This document shows positions 27,101 to 35,723 of a DNA stretch of 64,000 bases, piece after piece. The notes beneath the pieces were generated by a model that was not told where the DNA came from, searched no databases, and saw only the letters and a program-made list of their open reading frames with translations. The translations under genes and the position numbers were made by a program. Position 1 is the stretch's first letter. The number at the start of each line of letters is the position of its first letter. This DNA comes from Rhodanobacter sp. OK091 (GTDB lineage Bacteria > Pseudomonadota > Gammaproteobacteria > Xanthomonadales > Rhodanobacteraceae), in contig NZ_FRCH01000001.1 of the NCBI RefSeq assembly GCF_900142825.1, positions 2,070,215 through 2,134,214 of the forward strand. Reading direction: 5' to 3'.

Positions 27101-29819
27101 GCCCCAGCCCCATCCGCGCGAAATGCTGCAGGCCGGCCTGGAAGCCGGCACGCAGATGCTGATCCAGTTGCACGTCCTTGGGTTTCTGCACCAGCTCCAG
27201 CAAGGCCGACAGCAGCGGCGGCACCAGGACCATCGCCAGCACGGCCAGCGTCCACGACAGCACCGGCGACAGCACCAGCCAGCCGGTCACCAGCAATACC
27301 AGCAGCGAGGACGGCACCAGGCTGCGGCGCAGGTTGTCGAGGATCTTCCAGCGCGACAGCGCGGTCAGTGCGTTGCGGCGCCAGCCGTCATGCGCCGTCG
27401 GCGCCCACGGCAGCAGCCACGGCAGCAGCTGCCAGTCACCGCGGATCCAGCGATGACGCCGCCTGATGTCGGCGCCATAACGAGGCGGGTATTCCTCGAA
27501 CAGTTGCACGTCGCTGAGCAGGCCCGCGCGGGCGTGGCAGCCCTCGACCAAGTCATGGCTGAGAATGCGGTTTTCCGGGAAACGGCCGTCCAGGCTGAGC
27601 TCGAACGCATCGATGGCGTAGATGCCCTTGCCGACGAACGAGCCTTCGTGGAACACGTCCTGATAGACATCCGACACCATCTGCGTATACGGATCGATGC
27701 CTGCGTCGCTGCCGTACAGCTGCGCATAGCGCGAGCGCGCGGTGCTGGGCAGGCTGATGCCTACTCGCGGCTGCAGGATCGCGTAGCCGGACACCACGCG
27801 CCGCTGCACGGGGTCGTATACCGCGCGGTTGAGCGGGTGATCGATGGTGCCGACGAACGCCTGCGCCGAATCGCGCGGCAGTCCGGTGTCGGTGTCCAGC
27901 GTGATCACATACTGCACGCGCGGCAGCGTCGCGATGTCGCCGACGATCAGCATGAAGCGGCCGTGCGCATTGCCGCGCAGCAGCGCGTTGAGATCGGCCA
28001 GCTTGCCGCGCTTGCGCTCGTGGCCCATCCAGCATCGCTCGGCGGCATTCCACCGGCGGGGGCGATGGAACAGGAAGAAGCGGTCGGCCTCGACGCTCGC
28101 ATAGCGCTCGTTGAGCGCCTCGATGCGCCGCCGCGCCAGACGCAGCAGTGCCTCGTCGCCGGGCAGCGTCTCGCTGTCCGCATCGGCGAAATCGGTGAGC
28201 AAGGCGAAGTGCAGGTGTTCGTCGCGGTTGCCTAGGAAGCGCACTTCCAGTGCTTCGACCAGGTCTTCGACATCCTGCGCGCTGGCGAACAGGCTGGGGA
28301 TCGCCACCAGCGTGCGTGCGCCGGGCGGGATGCCTTCCGAATAATCCATCCGCGGCAGCAACTGCGGCGGGATCGTCAGCGTGGCCATCCAGTTGAGCAG
28401 GCTCAATCCCAGCTGGCTGGCCAGGATGGCGGCCGGAATGGCGATCGCGACAAGCACCCACGTCGGCAGCCGATTATGTATGGCGGCCGCCACCAGCGGC
28501 TGCGCGAACGCGAACGTCAGCAGCGCCAGCAAGCCAAGGTAGATCGGCAGCGGCGCGCGGTCGAGGCCGCGGCGCAGCGTTTCGGCCAGCCGCGGCCGGA
28601 CACCGAGGCGCTGCTCCAGCTGGCGGCGGCCCCGATCGATCAAGTAGAGACCGACGTGCTGCGGCAGCGACGACGTGGTGTCGGTTGGCGCGGCGGCCTG
28701 ACACAGCGCCACGGTCGTCTCGGCCACCTCCAGCTCGGTCAGCCGATGATGCCGCGCGAGCCCTTCCACCACGTGGCGATAGCGGTCGCGGGTGGTGAAA
28801 TCCATCGCCGCATAGACGCCGGCCGGATCCTCGCGCAGACATTGCTCGACCAGACTGCTCTGCTCGACGAAGTCGCGCCAGTCGATCGCCGACAGCGTGC
28901 GCAGGCTGCCGATGCTGTTGCTGATCGAAACCTGGTTGGCGGCCTGCTGCTGCGCCTCCAGCTGTACCAGATGTTCGATGCTCCGGCCCGACGTGGACAG
29001 ACGTTGTTCGATCCAGCTCAGCGGCAACGCCAGCGCGGGGCTCTGGCCTTGCAGCCGGCGCGCCATCTCGGCGACGAACGGACCGTTCATCGGCGGGTTC
29101 GAGCGCGCCATGTCGGCAACCACCAGCACCACGCTGCTCGGATCGCGCTCGGCGGTCGCCGTCATGCTGTCGGCCCAGCGCACGGCCTTGCCGCGGTAAC
29201 GCCAGTCCGCCATCACCCGGGCGGCGACCCGGCGCAGGTTCTCGATCAGCGCCAGCCGCAGCATGATCGGGATCGCCCACAGCTCGCCCAGCTTGAGCGG
29301 AGTCACGCTCTGGTAGGCATTGATGAAGCGGTGCAGGCTGCTGGTGTCGACCCGGCCGTCGCCGTGCGAAATGATTTCCAGCGCGATGTCGTACACCCGC
29401 GGCAGACCTGCCGACAAACTGTTTTCCAGCCGAGGCAGCTCGCGGCTGTAACCCTTCGGCAGATGGCGGCGCGCGATCCTGATCTGCTCCTCGATCAGGT
29501 AGAAGTTGTCCAGCAGCCATTCGCCGGCCGGGGTGACCCGCCGTTTGCGCCGGGTGGCGTTGGTCAGCCGTTCGCAGGTATGCGTCAGCACCGCTTCGTT
29601 GTCGGCCAGCCGGGCCAGCAGCAAATCCGCCCCCGACCGCGCACTCAACCGGTGCTGGCTGGCCAGTGCCGCGCCATGTCGTTCCATCTGCTCGGCGCTG
29701 AACAGCTCCGAACGCAGCGCCGGCTCCTGCTCCGGTCGTATGCGTGCCGCGGCGCGGCGGCGCCGGAATGCGCGCAGACGGCGCAGCTTGAGCAGGTCGA
29801 GAAGGCTGCCGATGTTCAA
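21189..29819 (-). CDS. ndvB: Cyclic beta-1,2-glucan synthase (NdvB/ChvB type, GT84 + glycoamylase-like + GH94)
   Basis: The 2,876-residue inner-membrane protein initiates, elongates and cyclises periplasmic beta-1,2-glucan from UDP-glucose. Length and domain order match NdvB/ChvB/Cgs (about 2,800-2,900). An N-terminal region (1-400) is followed by membrane segments at about 425-480. Then comes a glycosyltransferase core with a DxD-type motif in TLDTDTGLPRDSAQAFVG (near 640) and RWIRGDWQ (near 790), and more membrane helices at 815-990. The glycoamylase-like domain covers about 1040-1480 (TSPTNIGMALLANLAACDFG...GYNVDERRLDASYYD). Two beta-sandwich parts and the C-terminal GH94 phosphorylase-like domain follow, with GGAFGFRDQLQDSM near 2427. 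The start is TTG with AAGGA 10 bp upstream; no in-frame ATG is close. Confidence 0.93.
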   Translation of the reverse strand: MNIGSLLDLLKLRRLRAFRRRRAAARIRPEQEPALRSELFSAEQMERHGAALASQHRLSARSGADLLLARLADNEAVLTHTCERLTNATRRKRRVTPAGEWLLDNFYLIEEQIRIARRHLPKGYSRELPRLENSLSAGLPRVYDIALEIISHGDGRVDTSSLHRFINAYQSVTPLKLGELWAIPIMLRLALIENLRRVAARVMADWRYRGKAVRWADSMTATAERDPSSVVLVVADMARSNPPMNGPFVAEMARRLQGQSPALALPLSWIEQRLSTSGRSIEHLVQLEAQQQAANQVSISNSIGSLRTLSAIDWRDFVEQSSLVEQCLREDPAGVYAAMDFTTRDRYRHVVEGLARHHRLTELEVAETTVALCQAAAPTDTTSSLPQHVGLYLIDRGRRQLEQRLGVRPRLAETLRRGLDRAPLPIYLGLLALLTFAFAQPLVAAAIHNRLPTWVLVAIAIPAAILASQLGLSLLNWMATLTIPPQLLPRMDYSEGIPPGARTLVAIPSLFASAQDVEDLVEALEVRFLGNRDEHLHFALLTDFADADSETLPGDEALLRLARRRIEALNERYASVEADRFFLFHRPRRWNAAERCWMGHERKRGKLADLNALLRGNAHGRFMLIVGDIATLPRVQYVITLDTDTGLPRDSAQAFVGTIDHPLNRAVYDPVQRRVVSGYAILQPRVGISLPSTARSRYAQLYGSDAGIDPYTQMVSDVYQDVFHEGSFVGKGIYAIDAFELSLDGRFPENRILSHDLVEGCHARAGLLSDVQLFEEYPPRYGADIRRRHRWIRGDWQLLPWLLPWAPTAHDGWRRNALTALSRWKILDNLRRSLVPSSLLVLLVTGWLVLSPVLSWTLAVLAMVLVPPLLSALLELVQKPKDVQLDQHLRAGFQAGLQHFARMGLGLAWLPHEVLYQLDAIVRTLWRMAISHRHLLQWQTSSEVERRSSNAPAALWRTMWLGPLLALGLTVALTLQRPMVLLLAGPLLLLWLLSPSLAWWISQPRKPDTFAPTAAQMRFLRVLARRTWAFFDTYVGPADHWLPPDNVQEQPGLVIAHRTSPTNIGMALLANLAACDFGFLSIGSLLDRTRQTLATMQQLPRHRGHFYNWYDTLNLQPLAPLYVSVVDSGNLAGHLLTLRPGLLALPDEPVFQPRVLLGMLDTVNVLHDALDAGTASALDPLRQALQDGLATPPATTSVAAALLQRLLDHAHVLAQSLQVEPGSGAEFWLAALLEQCSDLCDEAATFKLDPPHDDDGGFNGIPTLRQLARIEPLCWPADAGADAMRERARERIAVIEQLAHQAGDLALMDYRFLYDSARDLLSIGYNVDERRLDASYYDLLASEARLASFVAIAQGQLPQDNWFSLGRLLTTSGGEPVLLSWTGSMFEYLMPTLVMPSYEGTLLDQTCRAAVARQIEYGNQLNVPWGVSESGYNTLDAHFTYQYRAFGVPGLGLKRGLGDDVVIAPYATALAMMVAPAAATRNLQRLADSGAAGRFGLYEAIDYTPARLPLGQASAVVQSFMAHHQGMSLLALDYALLGRPMQRRFETDPQFQATSLLLQERVPKTAAEYLHASGFPESDGQTRAAEARLRVFTDPNRPRPAVQLLSNGRYHTMVSSAGGGYSRRGELALTRWREDITRDHWGMFCYLRDVASGDYWSTAYQPTLKKTELFEAIFSDARAEFRVREREFDSHTEIVVSPEDDIELRRTRITNRSRMRRTIELTSYAEVVLAPSIADALHPAFSKLFVQTELIPELQAIVCTRRPRAADEHVPWMCHLLAVHNADIDQISYETDRARFIGRGRNLTQPQALDREQSQLSNSTGSVLDPIVAIRCRITLEPEQSATIDFVTGLADHRDGCIQLIGKYRDRHLADRVFDLAWTHSQVLLRQLNASLADAQLYEHMATSIIYPNANLRAEPGVLRGNRRGQSGLWGQSISGDLPIVLLQIADRARIELVRQLVQAHAYWRLKGLAVDLVIWNEDRAGYRQELQDQIMGLIASGSEASLLDRPGGIFVRPAQQLSGEDRLVMLASARIILADNRGSLTEQISRRVAVTQAPRFEASRPRRIPTALAPPAPPTLQLTNPHGGFSADGREYVITLGPGDATPAPWANVLANPHFGTVISESGSAYTWGENAHEFRLTPWHNDPVSDGSGEALYLRDDETGQVWSPTPLPARGSGHYVTRHGFGYSVFEHDEDGIHSELWIYVALDASVKFSVLRLRNDSGQPRRLSVTGYVEWLLGDLRERTAMHVVTESDPASGALFARNAYNSEFPNRVAFFDVDDPGRGIDGDRSAFIGRNGSAVAPAGLGRAHLSGRLGAGLDPCAALQVNVALDAGEQRQLIFRLGLGRDGADAAALVQRFRGRGVAAETLERIHAHWARMLGAVQISTPEPALDVLANGWLLYQTIACRMWARSGYYQSGGAFGFRDQLQDSMALLHAAPDLTRTQLLLCAAHQFPEGDVQHWWHPPLDRGVRTACSDDYLWLPLAASRYVLATGDTNVLREQLGYIEGRPLHHGEESYYDLPQPSSLRETLYQHCVRAIERSLPRGAHGLPLIGSGDWNDGMNRVGEAGRGESVWLGFFSCEVLTRFAEVARLHDDEAFALRCEGEVSQLRVALEQHAWDGAWYRRAYFDDGTPLGSSGNDECRIDSIAQSWSVLSGIATPERQQQAMNSLDRHLVRREAGLVQLLEPPFDKSALDPGYIKGYVPGVRENGGQYTHAAIWATMAFAKLGDSTRAWELLRMINPVNHGSDATEMDVYKVEPYVVCADVYAVEPHIGRGGWSWYTGSAGWMYRLIVESLLGLRLEAGRLRFTPVLPAEWEGFSLDYRYLDTQYRIDLRQSDAGTVSTVWLDGVVQADGCIPLADDGVEHSVELNHPRAS

Positions 29820-29984
29820 GTCCGGTTTTTCCTTGGGTTCATGCCGGGCCGTCGCGAACCGTCCATTTCTGTGAAAGCCCGGGACATCCGCTGCAGCCAG
29901 CAGCTACCGCCCGGACCCTACGCGCCGACGTGTGAAGACGGCGCACGCTACGATGAGTGCCCAGCCCCGCACCGGAGTCATGCC

Positions 29985-30446
29985 GTGTCATTGTCGATTC
30001 GCGCCGCCGCCATCACCGACCTTGCCGACCTCGTCGCATGGAATGCCGCGATGGCATGGGAGACCGAACACAGGCAGCTCGATCCCGCGACCTTGCAGCG
30101 CGGCGTCAATGGCGTGTTCGAGGAGCCCCGACGCGGCTTCTACCTGATTGCCGAGCGCGATGGCGTGGCAGTGGGCTGCCTGCTGGTGACGTATGAGTGG
30201 AGCGACTGGCGCTGCGGCGATTTCTGGTGGATTCAGAGCGTGTACGTGATCCCTGCCGCCCGGCGGGGTGGTGTGTTTCGCGCGCTATACGCCGCGGTCG
30301 AGCAGGGCGCAGCGGCAGCTGGCGCGGCCGGCCTGCGCCTGTACGTGGAGACCGAGAACCTGCACGCGCAGACAACGTATGCCGAACTGGGCATGCAGCG
30401 CTGTCATTACTTCATGTACGAAGCGTTGCTGACCAGCCGAGCCTGA
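29985..30446 (+). CDS. GNAT family N-acetyltransferase
   Basis: The 153-residue product begins with GTG at 29985 (CGGAG at 29973-29977 is well spaced) and reads MSLSIRAAAITDLADLVAWN. The GNAT fold is shown by GFYLIAERDGVAVGCLLVTYEW, FWWIQSVYVIPAARRGGVFRAL (motif A, R-R-G-G-V) and LYVETENLHAQTTYAELGMQ (motif B). Its substrate is unknown. The gene is divergent from the glucan synthase, and a much longer plus-strand open frame running antisense through that gene should not be taken as its 5' extension. Confidence 0.87.
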   Translation: MSLSIRAAAITDLADLVAWNAAMAWETEHRQLDPATLQRGVNGVFEEPRRGFYLIAERDGVAVGCLLVTYEWSDWRCGDFWWIQSVYVIPAARRGGVFRALYAAVEQGAAAAGAAGLRLYVETENLHAQTTYAELGMQRCHYFMYEALLTSRA

Positions 30447-30503
30447 GCGCGGCGGGCTCCTGCCATGAAAAGCCACGCTTCTTGGCGAAGCCGCGTACCA
30501 GGT

Positions 30504-32984
30504 TCAGGTGGTGGCGGCGAGCAATTGCTGGAACTCCTCTGCCGGCATCGGTGCGCCGAACAGGAAGCCTTGCAGTTGCGAGCATCCGGCGTGGCGCAGG
30601 AACGCGGCCTGATCGCGGGTCTCCACGCCTTCGGCAATCACCACCTTGTTGAGGCTGCGCGCCATCGCGATGATGGCGCTGGTGATCGTGGCGGTGTCGC
30701 GGTCGCTGATCAGATCGTGCACGAACACGCGATCGATCTTCAGCGCGTCGATCGGGAAATGCTTCAGATAGGACAGGCTGCAATAGCCGGTGCCGAAATC
30801 GTCCAGCGACAGTCGCACGCCGCGTTGCCTGATCCGGCGCAGCAAGCCGGTGGTGGTATCGCCACCGGACATCACCATGCGCTCGGTCAGTTCCAGTTCG
30901 AGCAGGCCGGGATCAAGTCCGCTTTCATTGAGCACGTCGTCCAGCCAGCTGTAGAAATCGGCATGCTGGAACTGCAGCGGCGAAACATTCACCGAGACCG
31001 GAATGGTTTGACCGCCGAGCTGCCACAGCTGCGCCTGCTTGCAGGCCTGGCGCAGCGCCCAGGCGCCGATCGGCAGGATCAGGCCGCTGTCCTCGGCCAC
31101 CGGGATGAATTGATCCGGCTTGTATAGTTCGCGTCCGTTCACTTGCCAGCGCAGCAATGCTTCGGCGCCAACGACGCGGCCGCTCTGCGCTTCCACCTTG
31201 GGCTGGTAATGCAGGCTCAATTCGTGCCGCGGGAGCGCCTGGCGCAGTGCCGTCTCGATCCGCCGGCGTGCCTGCGAGCGCTCGTTCATCAGCGCGGTGA
31301 AGAAGCGGTAGCCGTGCATACCCTGCGCTTTTACTGCGACCAGCGCGGTTTCCGCATGCTGCAGCAGGTCTTCCGGTTCGGCGGCGTCGTCCGGATACAC
31401 GCTGATGCCGATACTGATGCGCAGCGCCAGTTCGGGCAGGCCGTCGACACGGGTCTGTTCGCACTGGTTGATCAGGACCTGGCACAGGCTGGCTGCTTCG
31501 CCCACGCTTCCCAGATGCGGCAGCAGCACCACGAATTCGTCGCCGCCATAACGGCTGATCAGTTCGTCGCCGGGGAGGCAGCGATGCAGTTGCGCGGCCA
31601 GCGCGCGCAGCACGCGGTCGCCGGCCGCGTGGCCGTGCAATTCGTTGATCTGCTTGAAATGGTCGATGTCGATGTAAAGCAACGCGGCGCGTTGCTGGCG
31701 CCGATTCGCGGTTGCCAGTGCCTGCCCGATGTGGTCGTGCAGCTGGCTGCGGTTGGGCAGTCCGGTGAGCGTGTCGTGCTGGGTCAGATGGATCATCTTC
31801 AGCGCCAGCGCGCGGGTTTCGCTGACGTCGTGGAACACCAGCACGCCTCCGATGACGTTGCCGGCATGGTCGTGGATCGGTGCGGACGAGTCTTCGACCG
31901 GCGTGTCGAAACCATGCCGGTGGCGCAGCAAGGTCTTGCCGGCGAGATCGACGATGGTGTTGTGCTCGATCGCCACGCGCAGCGGGTTGGCGATGGTGTG
32001 GCCGTCCTGGGCGTCGAACAGCTGGAAAATTTCCTCGATCGGCCGGCCCTGCGCCTCGTCGTTGCTCCAGCCGGTCATCGCCTCGGCGATCGGGTTGAGC
32101 GAGGTGATGCACAGCTGCGTGTCGGTGGTGATCACCGCGTCGCCGATCGAACGCAAAGTGACCTCGGCCAGTTCGCGTTCGCGATGCAGCGCGTCCTCGA
32201 AGGCCTTGCGCTGGCTGATGTTCTGCACCTGCGACACGAAATACAGCGGGGCGTTCTGCTCGTCGCGCACCAGCGATACGCTGAGCTGGATGTGGACGGC
32301 GTGGCCGTCCTTGTGCAGGTTGCGCTTCTCCAACTGGTACGACTCGCGCGTGCCGGCCAGCAGTTCCGCCATCAGCCTGGCATCGGTCGCCATGTCGTCC
32401 GGATGGGTAAGCCGGGCGATGTCCAGCGCCAGCAGCTCGTCTTCGCGATAGCCGAGCATCTGGCACACCGCGGCGTTGACGCGCAGGAAATGGCCGTCCG
32501 GTCTGGTGAGTGCCATGCCGATCGCGGCGTGCTGGAATGCGCCGAAGAAACGCTGCTCGCTTTCGTGCAACTGCAGTTCCAGCAAATGCCGTTCGGTGAT
32601 GTCGAGCAGCGCGGTGAACACACCCCGCACACGGCCATCCGCGTCGAAATCCGGCTGGAAGTTGCCGTGGGCGTAACGCCGCTCCTTGCCGTTGTAGAGC
32701 TCGCCCTCGAAGCTGGCCAGCTGGCCGGCGTAAGCCTTTTTCAGTGCCGGCGCGGCGCTGCGGTAGTTGCGCTGGCCGATCACGTCGATCAGGCGCTTGC
32801 CGAGCAGCGCCTGCGGGTCGACGCCGAGCCAGCTGCGATGGGTCTCGTTGGCGTAACTGAAACACTGTTCGGCATCGAGATAGGCCAGCAATACCGGCGC
32901 GCCGTCCAGGATTTGCGCAGGCCAGTCCGGCCCCTGAAGAAGCGAAGGCAATACCTCGGCAGACTTGTGCGGCCGCATGGTCAT
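30504..32984 (-). CDS. PAS-PAS-PAS-GGDEF-EAL cyclic-di-GMP turnover protein
   Basis: The 826-residue cytosolic sensor protein has three tandem PAS domains (about 20-135, 140-265 and 270-395; the second shows [13 protein letters not shown] and the typical [11 protein letters not shown] linker). A GGDEF domain (about 400-560) has intact [14 protein letters not shown] but no RxxD product-inhibition site. An EAL domain (about 570-820) keeps [44 protein letters not shown] and EGVET, so phosphodiesterase activity is expected. It has no membrane segment. Whether the GGDEF half is a cyclase or a GTP-sensing module cannot be told. No cognate partner gene is adjacent. Confidence 0.95.
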   Translation of the reverse strand: MTMRPHKSAEVLPSLLQGPDWPAQILDGAPVLLAYLDAEQCFSYANETHRSWLGVDPQALLGKRLIDVIGQRNYRSAAPALKKAYAGQLASFEGELYNGKERRYAHGNFQPDFDADGRVRGVFTALLDITERHLLELQLHESEQRFFGAFQHAAIGMALTRPDGHFLRVNAAVCQMLGYREDELLALDIARLTHPDDMATDARLMAELLAGTRESYQLEKRNLHKDGHAVHIQLSVSLVRDEQNAPLYFVSQVQNISQRKAFEDALHRERELAEVTLRSIGDAVITTDTQLCITSLNPIAEAMTGWSNDEAQGRPIEEIFQLFDAQDGHTIANPLRVAIEHNTIVDLAGKTLLRHRHGFDTPVEDSSAPIHDHAGNVIGGVLVFHDVSETRALALKMIHLTQHDTLTGLPNRSQLHDHIGQALATANRRQQRAALLYIDIDHFKQINELHGHAAGDRVLRALAAQLHRCLPGDELISRYGGDEFVVLLPHLGSVGEAASLCQVLINQCEQTRVDGLPELALRISIGISVYPDDAAEPEDLLQHAETALVAVKAQGMHGYRFFTALMNERSQARRRIETALRQALPRHELSLHYQPKVEAQSGRVVGAEALLRWQVNGRELYKPDQFIPVAEDSGLILPIGAWALRQACKQAQLWQLGGQTIPVSVNVSPLQFQHADFYSWLDDVLNESGLDPGLLELELTERMVMSGGDTTTGLLRRIRQRGVRLSLDDFGTGYCSLSYLKHFPIDALKIDRVFVHDLISDRDTATITSAIIAMARSLNKVVIAEGVETRDQAAFLRHAGCSQLQGFLFGAPMPAEEFQQLLAATT

Positions 32985-33075
32985 TCCGTCAGCTGGAACG
33001 CGCCCCCCGTCGGCGCGCCCCCATCATGCGCCGAGTCTCCGCCGCGGCACAAATGCCACGTTCGCCAGCGGCAGT

Positions 33076-34239
33076 TCAATGCAGCGCTGTCGCCGGCGCA
33101 CCCAATCGGCCGCGCTCGTCCAGCACGACCCGGCCCAGCGCATGCAGCTCGGGCGCGATGCCGTAGCGGTCGGCCAGCAGCGCCAGCAAGGGTCCCAACG
33201 CCTGCGGCTGCCATGGGTAGCCATGTGCCAGCGCACGGGCCATACCGCCGTCGCCCCGTTGCGCCACGGTGAGCGCGACCACGCCAAGTCCGGGCGCCTC
33301 GTGCGCGAACAGGGCCGGCGATTCGTAACCGGGCTCGATCGCAGCCAGGGTTTCCAGCAGATAGCCGGCGCCGGCCTCGGTTTTCGCCTGCGCGGCCGGC
33401 TGCAGCAGCAACGGCAGCTGATGCGCATCGAGCAGCGCCGCATACTGGCGCAACTCGAACACGATGCCGGCGAAGTCATGCGCGCGCTGCGCGACATCGC
33501 CTGTCTGCGCGGCGAGCCACTGCGCCGGCGACTGCGCCAGCACCTTGCCGTCGGCGTACCGCAGGCTCAGCCCGCGTGCGCTCATGGTCGATTCGGCGTG
33601 CTGCGGGGTCAGCAGCGCCGCTTCCAGCAGCGTCCACAATGACGCCAGATTGACGTGCTCGTACTGCACGCAGGTCAACGCCAGCAAGTCGTTGCGGCTG
33701 AGGTAACGCACATGCTCCAGGCGGATGCCGAGCGTGCGCATCAGCCAGTCGGCGGTCAGCGTGCCGGCTTCGCCGCGGCCGACCAGGTGGACCTCCAGCA
33801 ACTCCGACAGCTCCTCGGCCAGCGCCGCCGGTGCCAGCAGGCTCAGCGGCAGCAGCCGCATCGGGCCATCGGCAAAAATCGGCGACGGCTCCAGCGGTTG
33901 CGCCGGCATGTGGCCGTCATGACTGCCGAATGCCACCACGTTGTCCAGCTGGCCGCGCGGCACGCGCCGGGCCAGCTCATCCAGCGTAGCCCATACCGGA
34001 AAGCCCGGCCGCAGCAGCTCGACCTGATCGAACAGAGCCCCCGCGAGTGCCAGCCGGGCAGCGCCGACCTGCGGCACCAGCGCGTGCAGGTCGGCGGCAA
34101 CCAGTTCCGCCAGCTCGGTTGCCTCGTCGCGGCTCAGGGTCATGCGCGCCGAAGCCTCGCCAGCGACCGGTTCCAAGGCCAGCACAATGGGCAGGGCCAG
34201 CAGCGCTTGTGCTTCCACGGTCAGCAATCCGAACGGCAA
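33076..34239 (-). CDS. Conserved hypothetical protein, 387 aa
   Basis: I do not recognise a domain. The product is Leu/Ala-rich and mostly helical by appearance. It has no signal peptide or obvious membrane helix and no metal- or nucleotide-binding motif. Segments such as FGSHDGHMPAQPLEPSPIF and YLSRNDLLALTCVQYEHVNL look conserved rather than random. The start drawn is TTG 34239 with no clear ribosome-binding site; GTG seven codons downstream is an alternative. It lies 91 bp upstream of the PAS-GGDEF-EAL gene on the same strand and is divergent from the thiolase gene, so co-transcription with the c-di-GMP gene is possible. Confidence 0.7.
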   Translation of the reverse strand: MPFGLLTVEAQALLALPIVLALEPVAGEASARMTLSRDEATELAELVAADLHALVPQVGAARLALAGALFDQVELLRPGFPVWATLDELARRVPRGQLDNVVAFGSHDGHMPAQPLEPSPIFADGPMRLLPLSLLAPAALAEELSELLEVHLVGRGEAGTLTADWLMRTLGIRLEHVRYLSRNDLLALTCVQYEHVNLASLWTLLEAALLTPQHAESTMSARGLSLRYADGKVLAQSPAQWLAAQTGDVAQRAHDFAGIVFELRQYAALLDAHQLPLLLQPAAQAKTEAGAGYLLETLAAIEPGYESPALFAHEAPGLGVVALTVAQRGDGGMARALAHGYPWQPQALGPLLALLADRYGIAPELHALGRVVLDERGRLGAPATALH

Positions 34240-34411
34240 AGAGAACCGATTCTACCAGCGAGGACGTCGTGGTCAGTTCAACGCGAGCCCTAGCCCATGG
34301 AAACAAATGGATCGTGCTGAACAGATCAGGACATCCTCTGGCGTTTTGGGCTTTCGCCGCGCGGCATCGCGGGTTAGCCTTGACCGACTTGAGTTGTGGA
34401 CAGTTTCGAGC

Positions 34412-35698
34412 ATGGAAAACACGCTAAGGCGCGTCGGGGTGATCGGTGGTGTACGCATCCCGTTTTGCCGCAACAACACCGCGTATGCCGACGTCGGCAA
34501 CTTTGGCATGTCGGTGAAAGTGCTGGGCGCGCTGGTCGAGCGGTTCGGGCTGCATGGGGTGGAGCTAGGTGAAGTGGCGATGGGTGCGGTGATCAAGCAT
34601 TCATCGGACTGGAACCTGGCACGCGAGGCGCTGCTCAGTTCCGGGCTGGCGCCGACCACACCGGGCATCACCACCGCGCGTGCCTGCGGTACTTCGCTGG
34701 ACAACGCGATCATCATCGCCAACAAGATCGCCGTGGGGCAGATCGCCGCGGGCATCGCCGGCGGCTCGGATACCACCAGCGATGTGCCTATCGTCTACGG
34801 CACGCGTTTGCGCAAACGGCTGCTGGCGATGAACCGCGCGAAGACGCCGCTGGACAAGTTGAAAGTGGCGCTGCGCGGGTTCTCGTTCCGCGAGCTGAAG
34901 CCTTCGTTCCCCGGCGTAGCCGAGCCGCGCACCGGCAAGTCGATGGGCGACCATTGCGAGCAGATGGCGAAGGAATGGCACGTCGCCCGCCAGGCGCAGG
35001 ATCAGTTGGCGCTGGACAGCCATCACAAACTGGCCGCCGCATATGACGCCGGTTTCTTCGACGACTTGCTGGTGCCGTTCCGCGGCCTCAAGCGCGACGG
35101 CTTCCTGCGTCCGGATTCGACGCTGGATAAGTTGGCCACGTTGAAGCCGGCGTTCGACAAGAGTTCCGGCCACGGCACGCTGACTGCGGGCAACTCCACC
35201 GGCTTGTCCGATGGCGCGGCCGCCGTGCTGCTGGCCAGTGACGAGTGGGCCGCGCAGCGTGGCCTGACCATTCAGGCGTATCTGCGCGACGCCGAAGTCG
35301 CCGCAGTGGATTTTGTCCACGGCGAAGGCCTGCTGATGGCGCCGACCGTCGCGGTGCCGCGCATGCTGGCGCGACAGGGACTGACCTTGCAGGATTTCGA
35401 CTACTACGAAATCCACGAAGCGTTCGCGGCGCAGGTGCTGTGCACGCTGCGCGCGTGGGAGAGTGCCGAGTACTGCAAGAACCGGCTCGGCCTGGATGCA
35501 CCGCTGGGTTCGATCGACCCGGCCAAACTCAACGTGCATGGCTCCAGCCTCGCGGTAGGTCATCCGTTTGCCGCCACCGGCGCACGAATCGTCGCCACCT
35601 TGGCGAAGATGCTGGAACAGAAAGGCTCCGGCCGCGGCCTGATCTCGATCTGCACCGCCGGTGGCATGGGCGTCACCGCGATCCTCGAGCGGCCATGA
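34412..35698 (+). CDS. Acetyl-CoA C-acyltransferase (FadI-like thiolase)
   Basis: The 428-residue thiolase acts in fatty-acid beta-oxidation or acetoacetyl-CoA metabolism. The acylated cysteine lies in TTARACGTSLDNAI (about residue 93). The second half shows YYEIHEAFAAQVL, the catalytic His in HGSSLAVGHPFAATGAR and the second Cys in ISICTAGGMGVTAI. The length and the extended loop region (FRELKPSFPGVAEPRTGKSM) fit the FadI/trifunctional-protein branch better than short PhaA thiolases. No fadJ or fadB is adjacent. ATG 34412 starts at the homologous N terminus MENTLRRVGVIGG; the ribosome-binding site is weak. Confidence 0.92.
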   Translation: MENTLRRVGVIGGVRIPFCRNNTAYADVGNFGMSVKVLGALVERFGLHGVELGEVAMGAVIKHSSDWNLAREALLSSGLAPTTPGITTARACGTSLDNAIIIANKIAVGQIAAGIAGGSDTTSDVPIVYGTRLRKRLLAMNRAKTPLDKLKVALRGFSFRELKPSFPGVAEPRTGKSMGDHCEQMAKEWHVARQAQDQLALDSHHKLAAAYDAGFFDDLLVPFRGLKRDGFLRPDSTLDKLATLKPAFDKSSGHGTLTAGNSTGLSDGAAAVLLASDEWAAQRGLTIQAYLRDAEVAAVDFVHGEGLLMAPTVAVPRMLARQGLTLQDFDYYEIHEAFAAQVLCTLRAWESAEYCKNRLGLDAPLGSIDPAKLNVHGSSLAVGHPFAATGARIVATLAKMLEQKGSGRGLISICTAGGMGVTAILERP

Positions 35699-35723
35699 AC
35701 GGGCCCATGAACGGGATACTCGC

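Noticed and set aside
28476..29984. Long 5' extension of the plus-strand GNAT frame
   Set aside because: It lies antisense to the glucan synthase gene; the GTG at 29985 with a good ribosome-binding site starts the true gene.
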